From Candidatus Desulfarcum epimagneticum (GTDB lineage: Bacteria; Desulfobacterota; Desulfobacteria; Desulfobacterales; CR-1): a DNA stretch of 64,000 nt. Below the pieces are notes generated by a model, which worked only from the letters and a program-made list of their open reading frames with translations, was not told the DNA's origin and made no database searches. The position numbers were made by a program, and so were the translations under genes. Shown one piece after another: positions 45,835 through 54,579 of this stretch. The stretch spans positions 382,532 through 446,531 of the forward strand of contig CAACVI010000012.1 of assembly GCA_900659855.1 (NCBI GenBank), given 5' to 3'. Positions within the stretch are counted from its first letter, which is position 1. Each line of letters starts with the position of its first letter.

Positions 45835-46054
45835 TTAAAACATTTTCTCCTGGCGCCGGATCACGGGTTTAAAAAAAAAGGCCGCCGGGCGGGACCTGTC
45901 CGCAGGGGGCGACCATATAAAATAAAGGCTGTCTGGGAAAAACAAACAAAAAAAGACGTGAGATCCGGGGAAACGCGCCCCTGACGGATGGTTGAATGGT
46001 TAAAAAATTCAAGATTGATTTGCTGTTTCGCGGGGCCTGCCCGCCGCGCGCTTA

Positions 46055-46091
46055 GGGTTCGCTCAAAAATTAGTTATTTTTGAGCAAGCCC
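46055..46091. repeat. 37-bp deletion derivative of the fold-back element, copy C
   Basis: Only the two terminal inverted repeats of the 158-bp element remain, joined as GGGTTCGCTCAAAAATTA and GTTATTTTTGAGCAAGCCC, an almost perfect palindrome. It is flanked by TTA at 46052-46054 and 46092-46094. The second TTA is the stop codon (TAA on the - strand) of the M23 peptidase gene. Confidence 0.8.
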
Positions 46092-47021
46092 TTAATTCAT
46101 GATATATTTATGGGGATTCACCGGGACTCCGTTCAGGTGGACCTCGTAATGCAGGTGGGGTCCGGTGCTTCTTCCCGTGTTGCCTACCAGGGCGATGACA
46201 TCGCCGCGTTTGACTTTCTGAAACCGCTTGACCAGTATTTTATCAGTATGGGCGTACCGGGTCACCATGCCATGGCCGTGGTCAATCACGACCACTTTTC
46301 CCAAAAGCCCCTTCCGGCCCGCGAAAGACACCACGCCGTTGGCCGAGGAGATGATGGGAGCGCCCTTTCTCGCCGCGATATCCAGGCCCTTGTGAAATTC
46401 CCGGAGGTCGGTGTACGGGGATTTCCGGTATCCGAACTTGGAGGTGACCCAGCCTTTGACCGGCCAGATGGCGGGGGTGGACGCCAGGAGGTTGCGCTGT
46501 TTCTCAAAATGCTTCAAAAGAGATTCAAAGTCCTCCTCCTGCCGGGTGGAGGCGATTTTGAGATGAGAGGTCTGGCTGTGCATTTCCCGAAGCAGGCTTT
46601 CGTTGTTTTCCCTCAGCGCTATTTTCGGGTCCAGGTCCTCGGGAATGGAGCCGCCGATTCCAAAAAGGCCGTCTTGTTTGTCCACATCCTCGATGTTGGC
46701 GATGATGCGAATTTTCTTCTCAAATTTTTTAAGGTCCGCCAGCTTGCCTTTCAGGGAGTTGATATCCCGGGTGAAACGCTCGATCTGCCGCCGCTGGCCC
46801 TCAATCTCCGTCTTTTGCGCCTGTATTTCCCTTTGAAGCATTCCGGTGTCCACCGACACGCTTTTCAAATTGAAATAGCCGTAGATGATATAGCAGAAAA
46901 AGACCAGAAAAGCCGCGCCCGCGGCGCCCATGGCCATTAAAGACGAATAGGACGCGGCGGTCCTCTTGATGGGCGAGCCGGTGTTGCTCAGAATATAAAA
47001 TGAAAATTTTTTTCGCATCAT
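46092..47021 (-). CDS. Membrane-anchored M23 (LytM) peptidase
   Basis: A 309-residue protein probably acting on peptidoglycan in the periplasm. One N-terminal membrane helix (about 32-52), a long coiled coil (about 60-110, REIQAQKTEIEGQRRQIER), then a LytM domain with the zinc ligands in FHKGLDIAARKG (His, Asp) and GPHLHYEVHLNG (His-x-His). Such proteins either cleave peptide cross-links or activate amidases. The zinc ligands are present, so activity is expected. The stop codon is part of the duplicated TTA beside a 37-bp fold-back remnant. Confidence 0.9.
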   Translation of the reverse strand: MMRKKFSFYILSNTGSPIKRTAASYSSLMAMGAAGAAFLVFFCYIIYGYFNLKSVSVDTGMLQREIQAQKTEIEGQRRQIERFTRDINSLKGKLADLKKFEKKIRIIANIEDVDKQDGLFGIGGSIPEDLDPKIALRENNESLLREMHSQTSHLKIASTRQEEDFESLLKHFEKQRNLLASTPAIWPVKGWVTSKFGYRKSPYTDLREFHKGLDIAARKGAPIISSANGVVSFAGRKGLLGKVVVIDHGHGMVTRYAHTDKILVKRFQKVKRGDVIALVGNTGRSTGPHLHYEVHLNGVPVNPHKYIMN

Positions 47022-47173
47022 TTTTTACCCTTAAAATACAAAGCGGAACAAGCCGAAAAAAAGCTCCCCGCCGCGAAAAATCAGCGGCCGAGGCGGCCCG
47101 GCCCGGGTTTTATCTGTCGTCGTTTTGTCTCAAAAATGCCGGATGATATATAAAATCGCACGTTAACTCTCAG

Positions 47174-47202
47174 AAAATAACATTCGAGATATCATCTGTC
47201 AA
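47174..47202 (-). promoter_or_regulatory. Sigma-70 promoter of the M23 peptidase gene
   Basis: On the - strand, TTGACA (47202-47197), 17-base spacer, TATTTT (47179-47174). The -35 is perfect and the -10 matches four of six. Transcription would start near 47167, giving a leader of about 145 bases to the ATG at 47021. Confidence 0.55.
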
Positions 47203-47257
47203 GTTTTTTGTCCGACGACAAAGCCGGCCCGCCCCTTTGGAAAACCGCGCGGAAATC

Positions 47258-48163
47258 TTAAATGCCCAGTTTAAACTTAAGGGATTTCAGCGTGTTTTTC
47301 ATCAGCATGGTGATGGTCATGGGGCCCACGCCGCCGGGCACGGGGGTGATCCAGCCCGCGATTTCTTTGGCTTTCTCAAAGTCCACATCGCCCTTTAAAA
47401 CAGCGATTTTCTTGCCGGTTTTTTCGCTGATCTTTTCGCCCACCCGGTTGACGCCCACATCAATGACGCACGCGCCGGGTTTGATCCATTCGGGTTTCAC
47501 CAGATCGGGAACGCCCGCAGCCACGATGAGGATATCGGCGCGCTTGCAGTGGCCGGCCAGGTCCTTGGTCCGGGTGTGAACCACGGTGACGGTGGCGTTG
47601 GCCCCGTCGCCTTTCTGGAACATCATGTTGGCGATGGGTTTGCCCACGATGTTGGAGCGTCCCACCACCACGACCTCGGCGCCGCTGGTCTCAACGCCGG
47701 CGCGGATAATCATTTCCTGGATTCCGGCCGGGGTGCACGGGGGAAACTTCACTTCGTCGCCGCCGATCATCAGGCGCCCGACATTCACAGGATGGAAGCC
47801 ATCCACATCCTTGTCCGGGTCAATGGCGTTGAGCACTTTTTTTTCATCAATCTGCTTGGGCAAAGGCAGCTGCACCAGAATGCCGTTGATGGAATCGTCA
47901 TTGTTGTATTTCTCAATGAGCGCCAGAAGATCGGCTTCGGATATATCCGCGGACTGGCTGTCCTGAATTTCGTGAAAACCGACGCGATGGGCGGTCTTAA
48001 TCTTCAATGTCACGTACGATATGGACGCCGGGCTTTCCCCCACCAGTATGGTGACAAGCCCCGGAACCACCCCGTGCTTCTCTTTGATCTCGGCCACTTC
48101 GGCGGTGATTTCCTCCAGAATCTGCTCCCGAATTTCAGTTCCCTTGATAAGTTTGGCTGACAT
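47258..48163 (-). CDS. folD: Methylenetetrahydrofolate dehydrogenase/cyclohydrolase
   Basis: Bifunctional enzyme interconverting 5,10-methylene-, methenyl- and 10-formyl-tetrahydrofolate, 301 residues. Motifs: VGESPASISYVTLKIKTA (with the active-site Tyr and Lys), GILVQLPLPKQID, KDVDGFHPVNVG, PPCTPAGIQEMI, VVVGRSNIVGKPIA, and TPVPGGVGPMTITML. AAAGGAGA lies upstream of the ATG. In sulfate reducers it commonly serves the methyl branch of the acetyl-CoA pathway as well as purine synthesis; the locus does not tell which. Confidence 0.97.
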   Translation of the reverse strand: MSAKLIKGTEIREQILEEITAEVAEIKEKHGVVPGLVTILVGESPASISYVTLKIKTAHRVGFHEIQDSQSADISEADLLALIEKYNNDDSINGILVQLPLPKQIDEKKVLNAIDPDKDVDGFHPVNVGRLMIGGDEVKFPPCTPAGIQEMIIRAGVETSGAEVVVVGRSNIVGKPIANMMFQKGDGANATVTVVHTRTKDLAGHCKRADILIVAAGVPDLVKPEWIKPGACVIDVGVNRVGEKISEKTGKKIAVLKGDVDFEKAKEIAGWITPVPGGVGPMTITMLMKNTLKSLKFKLGI

Positions 48164-48288
48164 GTGTTCGATCTCCTTTCATATTTCTATGTATATTAAT
48201 AATGCCTCACACGCTGATCATCACGGATGTTGAATTCAAGGCCGGAATATTAGCTCGGCGGGGCCTTGATGTCAAGCGCCTCAAACCT

Positions 48289-49326
48289 TTACATGGGATA
48301 AGGCGTCTGATTCAGACCGGCGGTCTCGTCCAGCCCGAACATGATATTCATGTTCTGAACGGCCTGTCCGGAGGCCCCCTTCACCAGGTTGTCGATGGCC
48401 GACATGACGACCAGGACCCCTTTTTTTTCATCCAGGTGAAAGCCGATGTCGCAGCGGTTGGTCCCCTTGACCGCCAGGGTGTCCGGGAAGGTTTTGTCCG
48501 GAAGAATCCGGACAAAGGGGGAATCGGCGTAAAATCCGGCGAGGCGCTCCCGGATGTCGCCGGCCCGGACCCCTTTTCTCACCTTTAAATAAGCCGTGGT
48601 GAGCATGCCCCGGCTTATGGGCAGAAGATGGGGGACAAAGGTCAAAGACGCCGGCTCCCCCGCCTCCCGGCTCAATATCTCCTCCATCTCCGGAAGATGC
48701 CGGTGCCCGTCCGCCTTGTAGGGCTTGAAGGACTCGTTCACGGCGCAGTAGATGTTGCCGGGCCCGGGGCTTCTCCCGGCCCCGCTGACCCCGGACTTGG
48801 AGTCCGCCACAATCCCCCGGAAGTCGGCCAGGCGGCTTTTGACAAGGGGAATGACCGGCAGAAGAAAGCTGGTGGGATAACATCCCGGGTTTCCGATCAA
48901 AGGGCTTTGGCGTATCTCGTCCCGGTAGATTTCGCAAAGCCCGTAAACAGCGGTTTCGGCCAGGTCCGGCGCCGTGTGTCTCTGGTAGGCCCCCTCATAG
49001 GCCGACAGGTCCCGAAACCTGAAATCGGCGGAAAGATCAATGACTTTTTTCCCCGCCCGGATCAATTCCGGCGCCATTTCCATGGGAATCCCGTGGGGAA
49101 GGGCCATGAACGCCACGTCCGCGGCGTCCGCCATTTTCTCAATGTCGCACGTCTCGCACGCCATGTCCACATGCCCCCTCATGGACGGATACACATCGCT
49201 GAAAGGCGCGCCCGCGTATTGACGGGAGGCCAGCATGGCGATCTTCACTTCGGGGTGGCCGCAAAGCAGCCGGACCAGCTCGGCCCCCGCGTATCCCGTG
49301 GCCCCGACGATTCCCGCTTTGATCAT
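48289..49326 (-). CDS. argC: N-acetyl-gamma-glutamyl-phosphate reductase
   Basis: Third step of arginine/ornithine synthesis: reduces N-acetylglutamyl phosphate to the semialdehyde. 345 residues. NADP-binding GIVGATGYAGAELVRLL, catalytic Cys149 in IGNPGCYPTSFLLP, and the C-terminal AIDNLVKGASGQAVQNMN. AGGAGG lies before the ATG. It starts 16 bases after livF and is probably the last gene of the liv transcript; folD follows after 125 bases. Confidence 0.97.
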   Translation of the reverse strand: MIKAGIVGATGYAGAELVRLLCGHPEVKIAMLASRQYAGAPFSDVYPSMRGHVDMACETCDIEKMADAADVAFMALPHGIPMEMAPELIRAGKKVIDLSADFRFRDLSAYEGAYQRHTAPDLAETAVYGLCEIYRDEIRQSPLIGNPGCYPTSFLLPVIPLVKSRLADFRGIVADSKSGVSGAGRSPGPGNIYCAVNESFKPYKADGHRHLPEMEEILSREAGEPASLTFVPHLLPISRGMLTTAYLKVRKGVRAGDIRERLAGFYADSPFVRILPDKTFPDTLAVKGTNRCDIGFHLDEKKGVLVVMSAIDNLVKGASGQAVQNMNIMFGLDETAGLNQTPYPM

Positions 49327-49342
49327 GGCTCCTCCTTATTCT

Positions 49343-50056
49343 CTATCCGCCCAGGTAGGCTTTTTTGACATCGGGGTTTTCAAGCAGGTCGCCGGCTTCC
49401 CCGGAAAGGGCCATCATCCCGTTTTCCAGCACATACCCGCGCATGGAAAACCGCAACGCCAGGCGGGCGTTCTGCTCCACCAGGAGAATGGTGGCGCCTT
49501 CCCGGTTGATCTCCGCCAGGGAGTCGAACACGTCCTTCATCAAAAGAGGCGCCAGCCCCATGGAAGGCTCGTCCAGAAGCATGAGCCGGCGCCCGCTCAC
49601 AAAGGCCCTTCCAATGGCCAGCATCTGCTGCTCCCCGCCGCTTAAGGTCCCGGACTTCTGGGCCTTTCGCTCGTCCAGACGCGGAAAAATGGAAAAAATC
49701 CGCTCAAAGTCGGCGGACACGCGCTTTTTGTTTTTTCTTCCAAAGGCCGCCAGTCGCAAATTTTCCATCACCGTGAGATTCCCGAAGAGCCGCCGGCCCT
49801 CGGGCGCGTGGGAAATCCCCAGCTCCGAGACGATTTTATCCGCCGCAAAGCCCGTGATATCTTTTCCCATAAAGGTCATGACGCTGCCCGGCTCCACCGG
49901 GACAAGGCCGGAAATGGCCCGGAGCGTGGTGCTTTTTCCCGCGCCGTTGGCGCCGATGACGCACACGATCTCGCCCTCTTCAATGGAGAAGTCGATGCCG
50001 TGAAGCGCGCGGATGCTCCCGTAGGAGACCCGGAGGTTTCGGGCCGAAAAAAACAT
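49343..50056 (-). CDS. livF: Branched-chain amino acid ABC transporter ATPase LivF
   Basis: A 237-residue ATPase of the importer encoded upstream. Walker A GANGAGKS, signature LSGGEQQMLAIGRAF, Walker B LMLLDEPSMGL and the LivF-type VEQNARLAL. The start at 50056 gives the standard opening and overlaps the livG stop by one base (TGATG); a longer frame inside livG has no family sequence. Confidence 0.95.
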   Translation of the reverse strand: MFFSARNLRVSYGSIRALHGIDFSIEEGEIVCVIGANGAGKSTTLRAISGLVPVEPGSVMTFMGKDITGFAADKIVSELGISHAPEGRRLFGNLTVMENLRLAAFGRKNKKRVSADFERIFSIFPRLDERKAQKSGTLSGGEQQMLAIGRAFVSGRRLMLLDEPSMGLAPLLMKDVFDSLAEINREGATILLVEQNARLALRFSMRGYVLENGMMALSGEAGDLLENPDVKKAYLGG

Positions 50057-50826
50057 CACTCCACCTCCTCCTTCCCCAGGTAGGCGTCGATGACCAGGGG
50101 GTTGTTTTGAATCTCGGCCGGGGTCCCTTCGGCGATGACTTCTCCGAACACAAGGGTCTGGATCATGTCGCACAGCTCCATCACCATCTTGAGACGGTGT
50201 TCGATGAGAAAAATGGCCACCCCCAGATCCGCGTGAATCCGGCGGATGACCGCCATCATGCGGACCAGCTCCTCGGGGTTCATGCCGGCCGTGGGCTCGT
50301 CTAAGAAAAGAACCCGGGGGGCTGAGGAAATGGCCCGGGCCATCTCCACCCGCCTCTGGGCCCCGTAGGGCAGGTCCATGACCATTTTGTCCGCCAGATG
50401 CGCGATTTCAGTGACATCCAGAATTTCCCGGGCCTTTTTTTCAATGTCCGCCTCTTCCTTTCGCCTTCGGTCGGTGTTGAAAAAGGCCCCGGCCAGACCG
50501 TAGCCGAGCCTCGAATACCGCGCCATCATCACATGCTCCAGAACCGTCATGTGACGCCACAGCCTGAGATTCTGAAAGGTTCGGCATATGCCCAGGGAGG
50601 CGATCTCATGGGGCTTTAAGCCGGATATGTCTTTCCCGGCCAGAGAAAGGCGCCCCTCGGCGGGCTGGTAAATGCCGGTGATCAGATTAAAAACGGTGGT
50701 TTTCCCCGCGCCGTTGGGTCCGATGAGCCCCCGGATCTGGCCGGGGGCGATCTTAAGGCTGTAGTTGTGAACCGCTCTCAGACCACCAAAATAATGGGTC
50801 ATATTTTCAACTTCAAGCAGAGCCAT
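50056..50826 (-). CDS. livG: Branched-chain amino acid ABC transporter ATPase LivG
   Basis: A 256-residue ATPase. Walker A GPNGAGKTTVFNLITG, signature LPYGAQRRVEMARAI, Walker B VLFLDEPTAGMNPEE and the family's DIQTLVFGEVIAEGTP-like end (here MIQTLVFGEVIAEGTP). The ATG at 50826 is preferred because GGAG lies just upstream. It overlaps livM by 14 bases. Confidence 0.95.
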   Translation of the reverse strand: MALLEVENMTHYFGGLRAVHNYSLKIAPGQIRGLIGPNGAGKTTVFNLITGIYQPAEGRLSLAGKDISGLKPHEIASLGICRTFQNLRLWRHMTVLEHVMMARYSRLGYGLAGAFFNTDRRRKEEADIEKKAREILDVTEIAHLADKMVMDLPYGAQRRVEMARAISSAPRVLFLDEPTAGMNPEELVRMMAVIRRIHADLGVAIFLIEHRLKMVMELCDMIQTLVFGEVIAEGTPAEIQNNPLVIDAYLGKEEVE

Positions 50827-52159
50827 CCCCGCTCCTTTTTTCATTCACGCCGGTTTTGGGCCGGATCAGGTCTTCAGGTCTAAACGCCTTGAAAGCCAAA
50901 AGGCCCTTGGGCCGGTAAATCATCACCAGGATCAGCATGACGGGAATGATGATCCATTTAAACAGCTCCAGGGGACGAAGCGCCTCGCCCAGGAGGCTCA
51001 GGCTCACCGCGCCCACCACGGAGCCGTAAACCGAGTTCAGGCCCCCGAAATAGACCATGGCCAGAACCTCGGCCAGCTTCTGAATGCCGAAGGTCCCGGG
51101 ATTGACATACCGGATCACATGGGCGAAAAGGCCCCCGGCCACCCCGGCCCAGAAGGCGGAGAACAAAAACGCCGTCATCTTGACCCGCCGGGTGTCCACC
51201 GTCATGGCGTCCGCCGCCGTCTCATCGTCCCGGACCGCGTTGAGCGCCTTTCCCATGGTGGAGGAGACGAAGTTGTTGATGATCCACACCCCGGCCGCCG
51301 TCCATGCGAACACCGTGAAAAGGCCGGACCACTCGGGCTGGTTTCCAAGCCCCCGGGCGCCTCCCATGAACTCCAGGTTCTCGATAACGCTTTTGACGAT
51401 GAACATAAAGGCCAGCGAGATGATGGCCAGGTAGTCTCCCCGGGTCCTGAAGGAGGGAATGGCCACCGCCAGAGCCCCGATGGAGGCCGCGATCCCCCCG
51501 GCCAGAAGAGCGAAGGGAAAGACCAGCGCCCCGGGAATGGCGGAAAAGACCGCCGGGCCGAAAAGTCTGTCGTCCACGAAAAGCCCCACGCTCAGCGCCG
51601 AGGCCACATACGCCCCGATGGCCATGAAACCCGGGTGGGAGCAGGAGAATTCCCCCATGTATCCGTTGATGACGTTTAAGCTCAGCGTCATCAAAACCGC
51701 GATCAAAGTCAGCTTGAGCATCAGCTCCCGGTAGGCGCTGACATCCGCCCATATGTGCAGAATCGCGCACAGCGCGCCCAGGTAAATCGCCGCGCATATC
51801 CATCCGGGCGCCCGGCAAAGCGCCCCGGCCAGCCGGTTGGCCGGCGCGGCGGACAGACGCGCGGCGGCGAAGACGGGAAGGGCGTACACCGCCGCCACGT
51901 AGGCCAGCGCGCCGGGAAGAAGGGCCGGTTTTTTAAGGGCCAGGGAAAACCCGAACAGGACCGGTATTTTGGGAAGACCCAGAAAGGCGGAGATGCCGTC
52001 CCCGGCCAGCGCTTCCAGAAGCGCGGCCAGAAGCGCGCCGAAAAGCCATCCCAACAGGGGGACTTCGGAAAAAAACAGGCGAAATTTTCCCAAAGGGCCT
52101 GTCCTGACCGGGGAAGACGCGCCGTTTCCTTCCCGCGTTTCATGTTTTTTTTGTGTCAT
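50813..52159 (-). CDS. livM: Branched-chain amino acid ABC transporter permease LivM
   Basis: A 448-residue permease, longer than usual because of about 130 N-terminal residues with extra hydrophobic segments before the conserved core. The core has VINGYMGEFSCSHPGFMAIG, IPSFRTRGDYLAIISLAF and YVNPGTFGIQKLAEVLAM, and about eight membrane helices. It pairs with LivH to form the membrane channel. Confidence 0.92.
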   Translation of the reverse strand: MTQKKHETREGNGASSPVRTGPLGKFRLFFSEVPLLGWLFGALLAALLEALAGDGISAFLGLPKIPVLFGFSLALKKPALLPGALAYVAAVYALPVFAAARLSAAPANRLAGALCRAPGWICAAIYLGALCAILHIWADVSAYRELMLKLTLIAVLMTLSLNVINGYMGEFSCSHPGFMAIGAYVASALSVGLFVDDRLFGPAVFSAIPGALVFPFALLAGGIAASIGALAVAIPSFRTRGDYLAIISLAFMFIVKSVIENLEFMGGARGLGNQPEWSGLFTVFAWTAAGVWIINNFVSSTMGKALNAVRDDETAADAMTVDTRRVKMTAFLFSAFWAGVAGGLFAHVIRYVNPGTFGIQKLAEVLAMVYFGGLNSVYGSVVGAVSLSLLGEALRPLELFKWIIIPVMLILVMIYRPKGLLAFKAFRPEDLIRPKTGVNEKRSGDGSA

Positions 52160-52181
52160 TGGGTGTGTGATTCCATTTGGA

Positions 52182-53105
52182 TCAAAGCCTCAGCCGGGCG
52201 CTGTAGGATTCCCCGAAAAATCCGTGGGGCCTGAACACCAGGATGAGCAGAATAACGGAATAAGCGATGAGATCCCGCAGGGTGGACGGAAAGGCCATGG
52301 CCACGAAAATCTCGATGAAGCCTAAGAGAAAACCGGCCAGAGTGGCCCCCAGGATGGAGCCCCTGCCGCCCAGGATGGCCGCCACAAAGGCCTTCCATCC
52401 GAACACGATGCCCATGTAGGGGTCCAGTACGGGATAGGCCACGGCGAAAAGAATGCCGGCGGCGGCGGCCAGAGACGAGCCTATGGCGAAGGTCAAAGCC
52501 GCGATGGTGTTGATGGACACCCCCATCAGCGGCATGACGGCGTAATCAAAGGCCATGCCCCGCATGGCCATTCCCCATTTTGTTTTTTTCACAAACTGGT
52601 TCAGGGCCAGCATCAAAAGAATGGAGACCGCCACGATCATGATTTTCTTGTTGGTGACAAACACCCCGCCGATGTCATAGGTGACGGTTTCGATCAGGGA
52701 GGGAAAACTGATCCGCCTGGCCCCCAGGATGGCGAGATTCCCCGTCTCCAGGATGATTCCGATCATCAGCCCGGTGATGGCCGCCGAGGCCCGGGGGGCG
52801 TCTCTCAGGGGACGGTATCCCACGCGCTCCACGAGCATGCCCAGAAATGAGGTCAAAAACATGGAAATCAGGATGGTCAGAACCAGGATCATCCAGCCCG
52901 GCAAAGACAAAATTCCCATGGCGGACAGGGCGGTCAGCCCCGCCGCCACCCCGAAGCCGATGTAGGCGCCGGCCATGAAAATGTCGCCGTGGGCGAAATT
53001 GAACAGCATCAAAATGCCGTACACCATGGAGTATCCCAGGGCGATCAGGGCGTAAAAGCTTCCCCACTGCAGCGCGTTGACCAGGTTTTGCAAAAAAAAG
53101 GCCAT
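52182..53105 (-). CDS. livH: Branched-chain amino acid ABC transporter permease LivH
   Basis: A 307-residue permease with about eight membrane helices. Opening NALQWGSFYALIALGYSMVYGILMLFN-type segment, FAHGDIFMAGAYIGF, and GIVFGWKAFVAAILGGRGS near the C-terminus, the coupling region to the ATPases. It follows livK after 86 bases that contain a strong hairpin. Confidence 0.94.
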   Translation of the reverse strand: MAFFLQNLVNALQWGSFYALIALGYSMVYGILMLFNFAHGDIFMAGAYIGFGVAAGLTALSAMGILSLPGWMILVLTILISMFLTSFLGMLVERVGYRPLRDAPRASAAITGLMIGIILETGNLAILGARRISFPSLIETVTYDIGGVFVTNKKIMIVAVSILLMLALNQFVKKTKWGMAMRGMAFDYAVMPLMGVSINTIAALTFAIGSSLAAAAGILFAVAYPVLDPYMGIVFGWKAFVAAILGGRGSILGATLAGFLLGFIEIFVAMAFPSTLRDLIAYSVILLILVFRPHGFFGESYSARLRL

Positions 53106-53138
53106 CTAAAATGACTCCGGTTTCAGATGTTTTCAAAA

Positions 53139-53189
53139 CGGCCGCCGGGAAACGCGCCCGGCGGCCGCGCCGGCGCTCAGAAAAGCGCC
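53139..53189 (-). terminator. Hairpins between livK and livH (partial terminator)
   Basis: On the - strand, after livK comes GGCGCT/AGCGCC (53189-53184 with 53177-53172), then a perfect 11-bp GC-only stem CGGCCGCCGGG/CCCGGCGGCCG (53167-53157 and 53149-53139) with a 7-base loop, then TTTTG. This would let part of the transcripts stop, keeping the binding protein more abundant than the permeases, or protect the livK 3' end. Confidence 0.6.
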
Positions 53190-53191
53190 CG

Positions 53192-54364
53192 CTACGGGCA
53201 GACCGATTTAAAAAACTCAAACTCGCCCTGGTCGCTGATCTTGACGATCACGGCGCACTTGACGGGGTCCCCGTCCTCGGTGAAGGTCATGGTTCCGGTG
53301 ATGCCCTTGAACTCTTTGATCTTTGCGAAGGCGTCCCGGACCTTCTGACGGTCCTTTTCAATATTTCCGGACAGTTTTCCGGCCGACTGGATGGCCCGGC
53401 GCGCCAGTCCCAGGGAATCCCAGGTCAGGGCGCCCACGTCGTCGGGCACATATCCGTATGTTTTCTCATAGCGGTCGATGAACGCCTTGGTGGCGCCGGT
53501 GGCCCGGGCCGCGGCGTAATGGGCGCTGAAAAAAAGGCCGTGACAGTCCTTGCCGCAGAGTTTCACGGTCTCGGCCGAGGCCCAGCTGTCGCTTCCCACG
53601 ATGGGATTTTTCCATCCCAGCTCATGGGCCTGCCGCACAATCAAAGCCACCTCGTTGTAATACTGGGGGGTGAACAGAACCTCGGCGCCGGACCGGATAA
53701 TCTTGGTGAGCTGGGAGCTGAAATCCGCGTCTTTGGTGGTGAAGCTTTCATAGGCCACCACAGAGCCCTCGCCGTGAAGCTTTTCCCACGCCTTTTTGAA
53801 AAACTCGGCCAGGCCCTTGGGATAGTCGCTGGCCACGTCGTACAGGACGGCGGCCCTGGTGAAGCCGAACTGTTCTTTGATGAAATTGACCAGAACCGGC
53901 CCTTGAAAGGGATCCAGGAAACATCCCCGGAACACAAAGGGGCGGTCCTTGGTGGTGTCGGGATTGGTGGACCAGGGGCTGATCATGGGGGTCTTCCAGT
54001 TGTTGGCCACTCCGCCGGCCGGGATGGCCTGCTTGGAGGACTGGGGGCCCACGATGACCAGGACCTCATCTTCGGTGATCATCTTGGCGTTGACCTTGAC
54101 GGCGGACTCCGCTTTGGACTCATTGTCTTCGATGACCAGCTCCACCTGGTATTTCACGCCGCCCGCCTCCAGGCCTCCGGCGGCTTTGATGTCCTCCAGC
54201 CACATCCGGGCGGCGTATTTGGTCCCCTCCCCCACTTTGGGATAATCCCCGGTGATGGGGGCGTTGATCCCGATTTTGATGACCGGGGTTCGGGCCATGC
54301 CCGTGGATGAGCATACAAGGGCCAATGCCGCGGCACATAAAACAAAAAATAAAATTTTGCGCAT
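53192..54364 (-). CDS. livK: Branched-chain amino acid ABC transporter substrate-binding protein
   Basis: Periplasmic binding protein, 390 residues. Signal peptide at about 1-24 (MRKILFFVLCAAALALVCSS) and the type I periplasmic fold opening IKIGINAPITGDYPKVGEG. The start at 54364 follows AAGGAGG by seven bases. It is the first gene of livKHMGF-argC and is divergent from alanine dehydrogenase, 215 bases away, so alanine or another aliphatic amino acid is a possible ligand (inference from context). Confidence 0.93.
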   Translation of the reverse strand: MRKILFFVLCAAALALVCSSTGMARTPVIKIGINAPITGDYPKVGEGTKYAARMWLEDIKAAGGLEAGGVKYQVELVIEDNESKAESAVKVNAKMITEDEVLVIVGPQSSKQAIPAGGVANNWKTPMISPWSTNPDTTKDRPFVFRGCFLDPFQGPVLVNFIKEQFGFTRAAVLYDVASDYPKGLAEFFKKAWEKLHGEGSVVAYESFTTKDADFSSQLTKIIRSGAEVLFTPQYYNEVALIVRQAHELGWKNPIVGSDSWASAETVKLCGKDCHGLFFSAHYAAARATGATKAFIDRYEKTYGYVPDDVGALTWDSLGLARRAIQSAGKLSGNIEKDRQKVRDAFAKIKEFKGITGTMTFTEDGDPVKCAVIVKISDQGEFEFFKSVCP

Positions 54365-54579
54365 CTGTCGCCTCCTTATGGTTTCCAATGAATGTCGTGT
54401 TTATCAATTTTGACGAAATGGTCCGTTTTTTTACCACACGGCGCCGGGCATTGCAACTTTAATTTTCACGGGAAATTTGCGGCCTTTTGCCCGAAATCCT
54501 TTAAATTTTCTTTGATTTTTTGCGCCCGGACATGGTAAGAGATGAGAATAATTTCACAAAAAATAACAAGGTGGGAAAC

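Noticed and set aside
45870-45895. A-run next to GGCCGCCGGGCGG before secA as a terminator of the M23 gene on the - strand
   Set aside because: The GC block folds only with a loop of one base or so; not a credible stem despite the T-run.
54420-54460. GGCGCCGGGCATTGCAA near livK as a sigma-54 promoter
   Set aside because: GG and GC are eleven bases apart instead of ten, which abolishes sigma-54 recognition.
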